Below, one piece after another: positions 8,807-17,635 of a stretch of 32,481 nucleotides of DNA. Made by a program: the position numbers and the translations under genes. The stretch is from Alistipes sp. GTDB lineage: Bacteria > Bacteroidota > Bacteroidia > Bacteroidales > Rikenellaceae. Each line of letters opens with the position of its first letter. Within the stretch, counting starts at the first letter, position 1. The stretch covers positions 1 through 32,481 of the forward strand of contig JAGCLL010000137.1 in the NCBI GenBank assembly GCA_017647025.1, given 5' to 3'. Under the pieces are notes generated by a model, which was not told the origin of the DNA, did no database searches, and saw only the letters and a program-made list of their open reading frames with translations.

Positions 8807-8836
8807 CTGATAGCCACATAAGTGTAAACTATAAAC

Positions 8837-8871
8837 AAAAAATCCACCTATACTTAGTATAGATGGATTTT
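8837..8871 (-). terminator. Intrinsic terminator of the Omp28-like operon
   Basis: Minus strand: AAAATCCATCTATAC, loop TAA, GTATAGGTGGATTTT followed by further Ts. The 15-bp stem is complete on this strand with one G-U pair; on the plus strand that pair is a C-A mismatch, so it is oriented for minus-strand transcription. It lies 21 bases after the stop at 8893. Confidence 0.88.
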
Positions 8872-8892
8872 GATATCAAATAGTTATTTTGG

Positions 8893-10050
8893 TTACTCGG
8901 TGTACTCGAAATCAACCGAGCCATCCTTTGGCGCCTTGATAACATTGTTTACAAGCCACTTGCCATTCTCCTCGGTAGAGATGTAGGCAATTACACGGAG
9001 GTTGTTGTGGTTCCACTGCTCTTGGTTGCCCTTCTCGCCGTGCTTCTTCAATGGGAAAGCAAACTCCTTCACAGCAGTCTTGCCTGCCTCGATGTAGCCA
9101 AGGTCCAAACCGGTGTAGTCCATAGTTGTTTGGCGGCTAACCTTTGCACGACGGATGCTATTGTTGTGGAGATTAAAGTCTACGCCGCTGTTTGGTCTTG
9201 CTCCATTGTTGAGTTGTTCTGCACGAATACCATCTTCCAATAACCACGCACCAACACGGAAGTTGCCACTCTCCTTCGCCTTTACTAACAGAGTTGCGAT
9301 AACATAGCCCTCCTCTTCGTAATACTTAACATTTGCAGCGATACCGCCCTTTACAGTAGTACGAGCCTTGGATTCGTTGAGCAAACTTTTGATAATCTCC
9401 GAATTTCTATCCTTGATAGTTACTGCCATATCCACATTCAATGATGGGTAACTGCTTGCACCGAGTGCAGTAGGAAGAGTCAAAGCGTCGAGAATTCGAG
9501 CAGGGTCGCCATCTCCGAAGTTGTGAGCCGCTGTAAGAACATAGGTGTCGTTGTACTTTGAGTCCTTTGCAACAAGATCCAATGCGTTCATCATATATGG
9601 GCAGTAGCCACACGAAGTACCTGTGAACTGAACAAGCAACGAACGACGAACAAAGTTTGTCTTCTCTGGGTTGTTATCCACTGGTGCTGCTGGTGCTGGT
9701 GGTGGTGTTGCAACAACCTCGATAGAGGTGCTTGACTCGTGCGAGCCATAAATTGCCGAATACTTGTATTTGCCAATTTGGGTTGATGTGAAACGCATCT
9801 CTCCATCTACGATTTCCCACTCTACGACATTTTCACTCTCGTCGAAAATTACGAACTCCGAGTAGTCGAGTGGCTCGTCATTGTAAGTTGCAGAGATAAC
9901 AGCATAATCCACACCATTATCATAGATGTAGGTGTCATCAAACGAGAGTTTGAACTTTGGCTTGTTCGCATCACCGCCAGTTGTCTCACCGCAACCGACA
10001 AGCAGAAGTGCTCCGGCAAGGATGGTTGCTAATGTCTTTAATGTTTTCAT
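8893..10050 (-). CDS. Omp28-like lipoprotein with thioredoxin-like CGYC motif
   Basis: Predicted lipoprotein of 385 residues. The signal peptide ends in the lipobox LLVGC (Cys20), followed by a G-E-T-T-G-G-D linker. Residues about 32-113 look like an Ig-like beta domain. A proline/alanine-rich linker (TPPPAPAAPVDNNP) leads into the Omp28-type domain, where VQFTGTSCGYCPYM holds the Cys147/Cys150 pair of a thioredoxin-like fold. The family is named after the Porphyromonas gingivalis outer-membrane protein; its activity is not settled. It is last in a unit with the barrel protein (39-base gap) and the TlpA-like gene, and a terminator follows. The CxxC pair suggests a thiol role outside the inner membrane, but that is inference. 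Confidence 0.8.
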   Translation of the reverse strand: MKTLKTLATILAGALLLVGCGETTGGDANKPKFKLSFDDTYIYDNGVDYAVISATYNDEPLDYSEFVIFDESENVVEWEIVDGEMRFTSTQIGKYKYSAIYGSHESSTSIEVVATPPPAPAAPVDNNPEKTNFVRRSLLVQFTGTSCGYCPYMMNALDLVAKDSKYNDTYVLTAAHNFGDGDPARILDALTLPTALGASSYPSLNVDMAVTIKDRNSEIIKSLLNESKARTTVKGGIAANVKYYEEEGYVIATLLVKAKESGNFRVGAWLLEDGIRAEQLNNGARPNSGVDFNLHNNSIRRAKVSRQTTMDYTGLDLGYIEAGKTAVKEFAFPLKKHGEKGNQEQWNHNNLRVIAYISTEENGKWLVNNVIKAPKDGSVDFEYTE

Positions 10051-10089
10051 TGTTTTTTAGTTTTTATAGTGTTTATTCAATTTTCTCTA

Positions 10090-11748
10090 TTAGAACGAAG
10101 ATGTAAGCATCAGATTGATACCCGAATAGGCTGGCGAGTAGCGACAAACACCACCCGAACAGATGTAGCCTGCACGATTTCGACCATAACTCAACTGCAC
10201 ACGGGTGCGGTTGTGTGTGTAACTGAAACCTCCATTGTAGTAGTGAGTCTTGCTCTGACCGATATTGTACATATCCTGCACATAGAAACTCCAATGTGGT
10301 GCGAGGCTGAACTCTACGAGTCCTGCAACCCAATCACCCTCGCTGTGCATACCATCCCACTCGCTCTCGTCATCGCCCGAAAGGAGATACTGTAACTCAA
10401 CTCGCAACGACATCTTGCGGTTGAACTTATGAGTTACATCACCAACGAAGATGTGCGCCTGGTGGTCCATATTGTCCTGGAATGAGTAGAGCAATAATGA
10501 CTTCCACTTCTTGTTCCACTGGCGCTCAACATCCACATTTATATCTCGCCAAAAGAGTTGACGCTTATCGCCCAAGTGATACATCTTGTCGAGCGAATAG
10601 AATGTCGAGAAGTTTGCGTGGAAGTTCCAGTAGCGATAGCGATTTGACTTGCTACGATACGAGTAACTGAGGTCAACCTGTCCACCCATCTCACCAAAGA
10701 TATTTACCTGGTATGGGTTTAAGTTTGCCAACATATAGGTGTATTGACGAGTCAAAGCAGGAAGATAGTTGATAGTATTGCCTCCGCATTCGTTTATTGG
10801 TCCATCTGGCGCATAGTTGTCGATCATTGTACCCATATTCCTCAATGTGCGGAATGTACCCATCACACTGAAAGTCTTGTAGTTGTAACCCACCTCTGCG
10901 AGTGAAGCCCAACCAGCCTGATAAGGGTCTTCTTGGTCTACGAAATCTTTACCTTTGCCAACATACTCTCCTCGTACCGACAATCCGTTCCAACCGAAGT
11001 TTACACGACCTGAGTACATATTGAGATTTGGCTTAATGCCATAGTACTGCAATCGGGTAAGTTCGTTCGGTGTACCAGCGGTTGAAGAGTGAATATCTTT
11101 CCAGTAACTGTCGGCCTGCTCCAAACTCTGATAGCGGTTTACATACGAGCCTTCAATATCGAAGGTTATAGCCGAAGCCTTCATAATCTCTGCCAACGAG
11201 ATTGACAAGTCAGCACCACGCACCCAACTCTTTGAGTACTCGGTGTAGAGGCGAGGGCGACCATACATCGCCTTCAAATTTACATAGCCACCAAAGTTGT
11301 ACGAAGCACGCACACCCTCCAAAGAGTTGTTTATGCCGAGTTGACGATCCTCGAATGAACGGAAAATCAAGCCATTTCCGTACTGGTCGAAGATGTCGCC
11401 CACCAATATGTCGAAATTCTCGTCACGCCACTGCACATACTTCGATGCAAGGTAGAACTTGTATCCATCAGCAATAGCATCGTAGCCAACCAAGGCGGGC
11501 AGAAAGGCGTTCATCTGCACACCAGCCGAGAATCGACCATTGGTATAATCTACCTTGATGTAGTTGTTCGAGCCAAAACGGTCATCTGGGCGAGCGTTCT
11601 CCTCGTTATAGATTTTCTTGTCGGGAGTGTAGTATATAGACGAAGATTCGAGACTACCCGATACTTGACCATTGCCAAGCACCTTCTGCGCCGAAACCGA
11701 TGTTGTGAGAGTCAATGCTCCCACGAGTAAGAGGGTTAATCGCTTCAT
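10090..11748 (-). CDS. Predicted outer-membrane beta-barrel protein (DUF6029-like)
   Basis: Exported protein of 552 residues. The signal peptide (residues 1-20) is hydrophobic and ends SVSA-Q. The rest is rich in alternating aromatic/hydrophobic strands (FSAGVQMNAFLPAL, YVNLKAMYGRPRLY, GLSVRGEYVGKG, FSLAPHWSFYVQDMY). It ends with a terminal strand closing in phenylalanine (INLMLTSSF), the classic C-terminal signal for barrel assembly. I recall this pattern as the Bacteroidota DUF6029 family, which often travels with TlpA and Omp28 genes; that assignment is from memory. It starts 3 bases after the TlpA-like stop, so the two are translationally linked. No function is known to me; a transport or structural role in the outer membrane is possible. 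Confidence 0.72.
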   Translation of the reverse strand: MKRLTLLLVGALTLTTSVSAQKVLGNGQVSGSLESSSIYYTPDKKIYNEENARPDDRFGSNNYIKVDYTNGRFSAGVQMNAFLPALVGYDAIADGYKFYLASKYVQWRDENFDILVGDIFDQYGNGLIFRSFEDRQLGINNSLEGVRASYNFGGYVNLKAMYGRPRLYTEYSKSWVRGADLSISLAEIMKASAITFDIEGSYVNRYQSLEQADSYWKDIHSSTAGTPNELTRLQYYGIKPNLNMYSGRVNFGWNGLSVRGEYVGKGKDFVDQEDPYQAGWASLAEVGYNYKTFSVMGTFRTLRNMGTMIDNYAPDGPINECGGNTINYLPALTRQYTYMLANLNPYQVNIFGEMGGQVDLSYSYRSKSNRYRYWNFHANFSTFYSLDKMYHLGDKRQLFWRDINVDVERQWNKKWKSLLLYSFQDNMDHQAHIFVGDVTHKFNRKMSLRVELQYLLSGDDESEWDGMHSEGDWVAGLVEFSLAPHWSFYVQDMYNIGQSKTHYYNGGFSYTHNRTRVQLSYGRNRAGYICSGGVCRYSPAYSGINLMLTSSF

Positions 11749-11751
11749 CTG

Positions 11752-12249
11752 TTACTTCTTTTTTTGTCCCTTTTTCAACTCCAAAACTTTGTCGAACAAC
11801 AACTGTTCGCTACCCGGAGTGTAGCCAGAGTGCGAGAACACGATGTTGCCCTCGGCATCAACTACAAATGACTGCGGAGTGAGTGAAACATTCATTGCAC
11901 GCTTCAAATCTTGATTTTCGTCATATACGCAGGTGAACTCCCAACCTCGTGACGAAGCAAGCGACTTGGCAATAGCCTTCTGACGAGCATCATCTACCGA
12001 AACTGCAAGTACATCTACTGCTGCCTCCTCACGCCACTCTGCCAATGCGTCGTTGATAGCATTCAACTCCTGAATACAAGGCTTGCACGAGATTGACCAG
12101 TAGGAGATAATCATAGGCTTGCCACTCAAAAGCGAGCGTACCGATACGATTTTACCCTGTGCATTCTCCACTTTTACATCGGGAAGTTGCTGTGCCGAAG
12201 CGAACGAAACCGCCAATACGAGGCACAAAATGCTCAAAATTCTTTTCAT
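11752..12249 (-). CDS. TlpA-like periplasmic thioredoxin
   Basis: Exported thiol-disulfide oxidoreductase of 165 residues. The signal peptide covers residues 1-19 (cleavage after SFASA). One AhpC/TSA-Redoxin type thioredoxin domain follows, with the redox pair in SISCKPCIQE (Cys55 and Cys58) preceded by the strand MIISYWS. The cis-proline appears in VSLTPQSFVVD. There is no lipobox, so it is likely soluble in the periplasm. Members reduce disulfides in cytochrome c maturation or in other envelope substrates, recharged by DsbD-type proteins; a dsbD gene is 3.4 kb upstream in this window. It is the first gene of a three-gene unit with the barrel protein and the Omp28-like lipoprotein. Confidence 0.88.
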   Translation of the reverse strand: MKRILSILCLVLAVSFASAQQLPDVKVENAQGKIVSVRSLLSGKPMIISYWSISCKPCIQELNAINDALAEWREEAAVDVLAVSVDDARQKAIAKSLASSRGWEFTCVYDENQDLKRAMNVSLTPQSFVVDAEGNIVFSHSGYTPGSEQLLFDKVLELKKGQKKK

Positions 12250-12299
12250 AACTATCTTGTTATCAGGGGAGTTTTTGCAAATCTCCCTATTTTTCGATT

Positions 12300-12348
12300 A
12301 AAACCGCATCAAGGAGCCTTCCTTGCGGTAGGCTCCTTGGGTTGCGGT
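12300..12348 (-). terminator. Intrinsic terminator after the 1025-residue lipoprotein
   Basis: Minus strand: an outer ACCGCA/TGCGGT stem encloses CAAGGAGCC and GGCTCCTTG (9 bp) around a 12-base loop, followed by TTTT. It lies 11 bases beyond the lipoprotein stop and separates it from the TlpA-like unit, though read-through is possible. Confidence 0.8.
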
Positions 12349-12358
12349 AGTATAATAA

Positions 12359-15300
12359 CTACTTGCTTGCAGGCAAGTTGAACTTCTTAGTGTAGTTCTC
12401 CATATTGCGACGAATCTCCTCTCGCGAAAGTTGCTTGATAGACAAAGTCTTTGCCTCAACCTTCTTCTCAGCAGGAACAAGTGCTGTGTGAGGGAGTGGT
12501 CTTCTCGGAGTCTTGTACTCTACGCCATTAGCAACCTTAACACCTCTTCTCGAAAGTGAGTATGTGGTAGCACCCTCCTCTGGTGTAGTAGGAGCCTCTG
12601 GTGTAGTAGGCTCGGTCCAACCACGAGTCAATACAACATTCGAGATTACATAAGTGTTGTAGAATGCAGGCGAGCCGTAGTAGTCGTACATTACATTAGG
12701 ATAGAAATCCACAGCCTTGTCGAAGATTGGATCACCATTGTCATCGTAGAGAGGATTTCCATTCTCATCACCCTTGTAGTAGTTGATGGTGTAGCCACCT
12801 ACAACGATTGTGTTGTTGTCATCGGTAACCAAAACTGGCAAACTGCGAGTCTCAACGCTCTCCTTGTTATCTCTGTCGTAGAGCATTACCAACTGCTCCT
12901 CGTAGTTAGCACCTGCGAGGTAGTGTCCGCTACCAGTGTACCAAGCGGTCAATGGCTGGATGCGGTTGTAGTTAACCGGTACGAAGATTTCGCCCTTCTC
13001 GTTAGTCTGCAAGAACCACTTTGGACCGAAGTCGTGGTAGAGGTACTTAACAATAGACGCTTTGTAATCCTCCATAATGAAGAGATCCCAAGGTCTTGAC
13101 ATACTCATATAGCGAGTGTCGTCGATTGCCCAACCCTGGCAGAGTACACGGTTCTGACCAAGCACAGCCTTGTTGTATGCCTCCTCCTGCTTCTTGAAGT
13201 CCTCAAAGTATTTATCGGTAGCCGTCTTGGTAACGCCATTCTTCTCGAAAATTGCATAGTGCTCCTCGGTCAAGGCGTTAGGGCTTGTCAAATCGCCGAT
13301 TGTAACCTTCCAAGTTCTCTCGGCCTCGGTTGTGGTGCCGTCTGTGCTGTTGAATGTTCTTGTGAGAGCACTTGCAGTCCAATCGCCCTTCAATGAGTTG
13401 AGAAGAGTCATATCAAGTGGTGCGGCGTCCTGCAATACGGTAGAACGAGTTGTTCCGTACGAACCATCGCTATCAGGATTACTTACACGGCCCTCGTTAT
13501 TCCAACCGATTACAGCAACTGTAAACTCGCTATCCTCGTAAACATCAAACTCAATTACGCAACCCTCTGCCGAGTTAGCCTTTTCGAGATCCTCTACCGA
13601 GAGGTCGTAGTAACCTGAATTAGCGTTCATCATCGCCATATCGGTGTAGGTGTAGTTGTTTGTTGTCATATACGACTCGAAGTCACGAGCGTAGTTAGCA
13701 ACAAAGGTAATCTTTCTAACAGGGTTGGTTGTGTAGTCGAGGTTCTTTACGACATAAGCAACCTTGTATGGAGAGAGTTCCTCCTCTGCGGTGATTGGAG
13801 TCAATGACAATCGTGGTGCTGGCAATGTGTAGTTAGGCAACGAGAATGTTACGTGCTGGAACTTCTGTGCTGTGTAGTCAGGGAATACATTGTCATCGTC
13901 GTCAGCCTCACCGTCCATTGCATTTACAACAATGTGATACTTGCTGTTCGCCTTGATTGTTGTGAAATACTTCTCGAGTTGAATCTCCTGTGGACCCTCA
14001 GATGCCAAGTAGCCACGAATACCAAACTGCGAACCCATCTCCGAAGTGGTAAACCACTGCCAGAGACTCTCATCGCCCTTGAAGTAGTTCTTTACGATGT
14101 CGTTGTAACCCTCGCCATAATCGCTCTTATCCTCGTAGATAGCGAAGAAGTAGCAGAAAGTCTTACCTGTTGGAGTCAATTTAAGAGTTGCTCCATCTGG
14201 ACGCTTGTTCGATACCTCAACCTTTACGCTACCATCCTCGAATACCTTAGGGCCAGGCAAACGCAACTCAACTTTGCGGTACCAAGCACCCTCGTGCCAG
14301 AACTGGTCTGGATCGACATTCGATGTAGTGCCACCAACGCCCATATCTGGGAGTTGGTCATCTCTACCGATTGCTTTGAGGTATGCGTTCATATCGTATG
14401 GGAACCAGTACCAACCTGTACCCCAACCGAAGTCTGTTGTAGGGTGCTTCTTGTCGCAACCTGCGATGGTGTGGTCAGGATTCTTCTCCTCATTATCACC
14501 CCAACGACAATCAGCATAATCAACCTCTGCCAACATAAGAAGAAGTGGCTCACCTGGGGTAAAGTTGTAGTAGTACTGAATAACGCTTGCCTCGCCTGTT
14601 GCAATCTCTGGTGCATCAGGTGCAACCTCCACGCAAGTAGACTTTCCAGTGTTCTTATCGGTGCCGATTACATAGTAACCAATCTCGCCCTTCTCGTTAC
14701 GACGGTAAACATTGTGGTGGTTGATTATAAGTGTAGTATCGTTCTTGAACATTGCCGCAGGGTATACTACATCACAGAGGTGCAACATCTCTGCGATAGG
14801 CTTGCTACCCTGGAAGAGGTATGTAGGGAGGTTTGTTACGCCCCACTTAACACGGCGGCCAGCCTTCTTTACGCTTGGTGGAACGGTAACATGCACATCC
14901 ATACCCTCGAAACTCTCACGAAGTACTGCAACATCGTTGTCGGCATACTTGTCGGGAGTCTGGAACTCGACGGTCAAAATCTCGCCATTGTTGTAGTACT
15001 CGGTATCCGAGATTGTTGCAGCAATAAATGCGATAAACTTCTTGTTACGGTCGAGGCCCTCATTTCCAGAGAGGTGCAACTTCTTCAACCCCTTGCTTCC
15101 GCAATCGAACTGCTTACCGTTGCGGAAAATAAGTTGAAATCTTGGAGCCTTAGTGATAGGATCACCCAAAATTGGGTTGTGGTCGTTGTCCTCGCCTGTA
15201 ACGAAGAACTTACCCTCCTCGGTCTCAACATACTCCTTCAACAATACTGCAACCTTGTGCAACGCCAACGCTCTAACCGGAATATCTACCGATACAGCGT

Positions 15301-15436
15301 GATTAACCTGTGCAGGGCCAGTAATCTCCAATACAGGAGGACCCGTGTAAACATCCGGAGTACACGAGTGTGTTGTTCCAGCGATCAATGCGATAAGACC
15401 GCTAATGAACATCATCTTGAAAAATTGTTTCATCAT
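12359..15436 (-). CDS. Very large lipoprotein of unknown function (1025 aa)
   Basis: I do not recognise the family. The signal peptide (residues 1-24) ends in a lipobox-like AGTTHSC followed by T-P-D, so it should be lipid-anchored and, with no charged retention signal evident, possibly surface-exposed. The mature part opens with a beta-rich stretch (PPVLEITGPAQVNHAVSVDIPV). Several sandwich-like segments follow, rich in Tyr, Trp and Asp (DFGWGTGWYWFPYD, DQFWHEGAWYRKVEL, SMSRPWDLFIMED). A Thr/Pro linker (TEPTTPEAPTTPEEG) near residue 955 precedes a basic C-terminal tail (KTPRRPLP...EEIRRNMENYTKKFNLPASK). About eight cysteines lie beyond the lipid-modified one, so disulfides are possible. It is transcribed alone, with a terminator after it. 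Some segments repeat the pattern of SusE/SusF-like surface lipoproteins, but no SusC/SusD is nearby. Confidence 0.85.
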   Translation of the reverse strand: MMKQFFKMMFISGLIALIAGTTHSCTPDVYTGPPVLEITGPAQVNHAVSVDIPVRALALHKVAVLLKEYVETEEGKFFVTGEDNDHNPILGDPITKAPRFQLIFRNGKQFDCGSKGLKKLHLSGNEGLDRNKKFIAFIAATISDTEYYNNGEILTVEFQTPDKYADNDVAVLRESFEGMDVHVTVPPSVKKAGRRVKWGVTNLPTYLFQGSKPIAEMLHLCDVVYPAAMFKNDTTLIINHHNVYRRNEKGEIGYYVIGTDKNTGKSTCVEVAPDAPEIATGEASVIQYYYNFTPGEPLLLMLAEVDYADCRWGDNEEKNPDHTIAGCDKKHPTTDFGWGTGWYWFPYDMNAYLKAIGRDDQLPDMGVGGTTSNVDPDQFWHEGAWYRKVELRLPGPKVFEDGSVKVEVSNKRPDGATLKLTPTGKTFCYFFAIYEDKSDYGEGYNDIVKNYFKGDESLWQWFTTSEMGSQFGIRGYLASEGPQEIQLEKYFTTIKANSKYHIVVNAMDGEADDDDNVFPDYTAQKFQHVTFSLPNYTLPAPRLSLTPITAEEELSPYKVAYVVKNLDYTTNPVRKITFVANYARDFESYMTTNNYTYTDMAMMNANSGYYDLSVEDLEKANSAEGCVIEFDVYEDSEFTVAVIGWNNEGRVSNPDSDGSYGTTRSTVLQDAAPLDMTLLNSLKGDWTASALTRTFNSTDGTTTEAERTWKVTIGDLTSPNALTEEHYAIFEKNGVTKTATDKYFEDFKKQEEAYNKAVLGQNRVLCQGWAIDDTRYMSMSRPWDLFIMEDYKASIVKYLYHDFGPKWFLQTNEKGEIFVPVNYNRIQPLTAWYTGSGHYLAGANYEEQLVMLYDRDNKESVETRSLPVLVTDDNNTIVVGGYTINYYKGDENGNPLYDDNGDPIFDKAVDFYPNVMYDYYGSPAFYNTYVISNVVLTRGWTEPTTPEAPTTPEEGATTYSLSRRGVKVANGVEYKTPRRPLPHTALVPAEKKVEAKTLSIKQLSREEIRRNMENYTKKFNLPASK

Positions 15437-15605
15437 TGTTTATTTTTTAGTTGTGAAATAAAAATCAATCTATCGGGGTGCAAGTTAATAAATTTTTTTA
15501 GGATTTCATAAAATATGCTGAATTTTTTACCGTTTTCCCCTTATTATAGGTATTCGTGCGAGAAAAAGATTGAATAAGTGAATATATATGCAGTGAGAAT
15601 AATGC
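15437..15605. other. AT-rich leader/promoter region of the large lipoprotein
   Basis: About 170 AT-rich bases between the dsbD terminator and the lipoprotein start. A promoter for the lipoprotein must lie here, but I find no clean TAnnTTTG element on the minus strand; the nearest is TTAACTTG at 15481-15488. Nothing else is recognisable. Confidence 0.35.
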
Positions 15606-15607
15606 AA

Positions 15608-15646
15608 AAAAAGTCCCGTTAATCGTTCTGACTAACGGGACTTTTT
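15608..15646. terminator. Strong symmetric intrinsic terminator after dsbD
   Basis: Perfect 14-bp inverted repeat, AAAAAGTCCCGTTA and TAACGGGACTTTTT around an 11-base loop, with runs of A and T at the ends. It lies 14 bases after the dsbD stop and works on either strand. Confidence 0.93.
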
Positions 15647-15660
15647 GGAGCGAAAAATCG

Positions 15661-17607
15661 CTATTTTTTGTACTCTTCGACGCCCTTGCGTAGGAAGTTT
15701 ACGAAGCCTTCAATCGACAAATCGTAGCCTCGTGGCTCGCCCAAAACCTCGCCATTTTTGCCCTGCAAAACATAGTAAGGTTGAGCATTTACGCCGAAGC
15801 GAGTGAGCGCATAATTGGCATTTACTTTGCCCAATGATTTAAGGGTTTTACCGCTCTCGGTAGTAACCCAATCGCTCTCTGGCAACACCATTTTATCGTC
15901 TGTGTAGAGTGCTACAATAACATACTCATCACGCAAGATTTGTTGCACGGTAGGGTCAGCCCAGACTCTCGCCTCCATTTCACGACAATTTACGCAGCCG
16001 TGACCTGTAAAGTCGATGAAAAGCGGTTTGTTAACCTTTGCTGCGTACGCCTCTGCCTCCTTCATATCGAAGAAACCCTTCAATCCGTGTGGAAGGTGGA
16101 GAAAATCGCTATATTTTGCATTTTCGAGGCTCGCCTCGCTGGTTGCTGCTGGTGCAGTAGCAGGAGCATATTTACCCATAACAAAGTCCTGCGAAGAGAG
16201 CGGTGGAAGGTAACCCGACAACGCCTTCAAAGGTGCGCCCCACATACCCGGAATCATATACACAACGAATGAGAATACTCCGATAGCCATTGCTAAACGC
16301 CCAACACTCAGGTGCTTAACCTCGCTGTCGTGGGCGAACTTGATTTTGCCCAACAGATACAAACCAAGCAACGAGAATACCACAATCCAGATTGCGAGAT
16401 AGACCTCACGGTCGAGCAGATTCCAGTGGTAAACCTGGTCGGCAACCGAGAGAAATTTCAGACCGAGCGCAACCTCGACAAAGCCGAGAACAACCTTTAC
16501 CGAGTTGAGCCAACCGCCACTCTTTGGCAACTTCTTCAACATCGAAGGGAAGAATGCAAAGATGGTGAAAGGCAGTGCAAATGCGGTGGAGAACGCCAAC
16601 ATTGTAACGATTGGCGACCACACCTCACCCGATGTCGATTTGATAAGTACCGAGCCTACGATTGGGCCTGTGCAAGAGAATGAAACGAGTACCAAAGTCA
16701 ACGCCATAAAGAAGATTCCGCCAATGCCACCCTTCTCGGATTGAGCGTCGCTCTTGTTTACAAGTGCGCTTGGAAGGGTAATCTCGAAAGCACCGAAGAA
16801 CGATGCGGCAAAGACCATAAATACCACAAAGAAGATGATGTTTGGTACCCAATGTGTAGCCAGCCAGTTGAAGATGTCGGCAGTTACTGCATCACCTCCT
16901 AACACGCGCGTAATAATAATAAGTATAGCGATAGGAAGAGTGTAGAGTGCCACGATAAACAGACCGTATAACGAAGCGTTGATGCGACCACGAGTTGCCG
17001 AGCCACTATTCTTCATAAAGAACGATACGGTCATCGGCACCATAGGGAATACACAAGGGGTGAGCAACGCTGCAAAGCCCCACAGGATAGCCTCGATAAT
17101 GAGCGACCACAACGAGCCCTCGCCTGCGGCATCTTTAACAGCCTTAACCTCCGCCTGCTTGCCGAGTGTGATTGTGAACTCGTTCTCGGTTGGTGGGGTG
17201 CAGTTACTGTCGTTGCAAGCCATATACTCGGCTACAACCTTCACTTCGCCACCCTTGCCTTTAACCTTTACATCCTGCTCGAAGAGGACCTCCTTCTCGT
17301 AGTAGCCAATCTCGATGCCGAAGATGTCGTCCATATGGCGTACAGCCTTTGAAACTGCACGCAAATCACCGTCGAGTGTTACCCCCTTGCTCGGCTCGAA
17401 CTTGAACGAGGTGGCGGTGATAAACTCATAAGGGCCGAGGTCATAGATGTGCCAACCATCGCTAACCTGCGCCTTGATTTGCAATGTGTAGTCTCCATTG
17501 CCATTGTCGACAACCGAGTGGCTCCACTTTACACACTCCTCTTGCGCCAATACGGTCATCGGCACGAGGCAAAGCAGTGTTAAAAATAAGTTTCGTAAAG
17601 TTTTCAT
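15661..17607 (-). CDS. dsbD: Thiol:disulfide interchange protein DsbD
   Basis: Inner-membrane electron conduit that passes reducing power from cytoplasmic thioredoxin to envelope thiol proteins. The 648-residue protein has all three parts. After a signal peptide (1-21), the periplasmic alpha domain carries a cysteine pair in CNDSNCTPPTENE, matching the catalytic pair of DsbD-alpha. The membrane domain has about eight hydrophobic segments with its two conserved cysteines in LLTPCVFPMVP and SFSCTGPIVG. The C-terminal thioredoxin-like gamma domain has GHGCVNCREME with Cys538 and Cys541. An Ala/Pro linker (APATAPAATSE) precedes gamma. It follows prmA by 28 bases and ends at a strong terminator. 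Likely partners in this window are the TlpA-like protein and perhaps the Omp28-like lipoprotein. Confidence 0.95.
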   Translation of the reverse strand: MKTLRNLFLTLLCLVPMTVLAQEECVKWSHSVVDNGNGDYTLQIKAQVSDGWHIYDLGPYEFITATSFKFEPSKGVTLDGDLRAVSKAVRHMDDIFGIEIGYYEKEVLFEQDVKVKGKGGEVKVVAEYMACNDSNCTPPTENEFTITLGKQAEVKAVKDAAGEGSLWSLIIEAILWGFAALLTPCVFPMVPMTVSFFMKNSGSATRGRINASLYGLFIVALYTLPIAILIIITRVLGGDAVTADIFNWLATHWVPNIIFFVVFMVFAASFFGAFEITLPSALVNKSDAQSEKGGIGGIFFMALTLVLVSFSCTGPIVGSVLIKSTSGEVWSPIVTMLAFSTAFALPFTIFAFFPSMLKKLPKSGGWLNSVKVVLGFVEVALGLKFLSVADQVYHWNLLDREVYLAIWIVVFSLLGLYLLGKIKFAHDSEVKHLSVGRLAMAIGVFSFVVYMIPGMWGAPLKALSGYLPPLSSQDFVMGKYAPATAPAATSEASLENAKYSDFLHLPHGLKGFFDMKEAEAYAAKVNKPLFIDFTGHGCVNCREMEARVWADPTVQQILRDEYVIVALYTDDKMVLPESDWVTTESGKTLKSLGKVNANYALTRFGVNAQPYYVLQGKNGEVLGEPRGYDLSIEGFVNFLRKGVEEYKK

Positions 17608-17635
17608 AATTATTTAAGTTTTATATCATCCAAAT

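Noticed and set aside
13853..15511. A 552-codon open frame on the plus strand opposite the large lipoprotein gene
   Set aside because: It lies almost wholly antisense to a gene with signal peptide and lipobox, its translation is a Cys/Val/Leu-rich string with no domain, and similar antisense openness occurs opposite gpmI, topA and alaS. It reflects codon bias.
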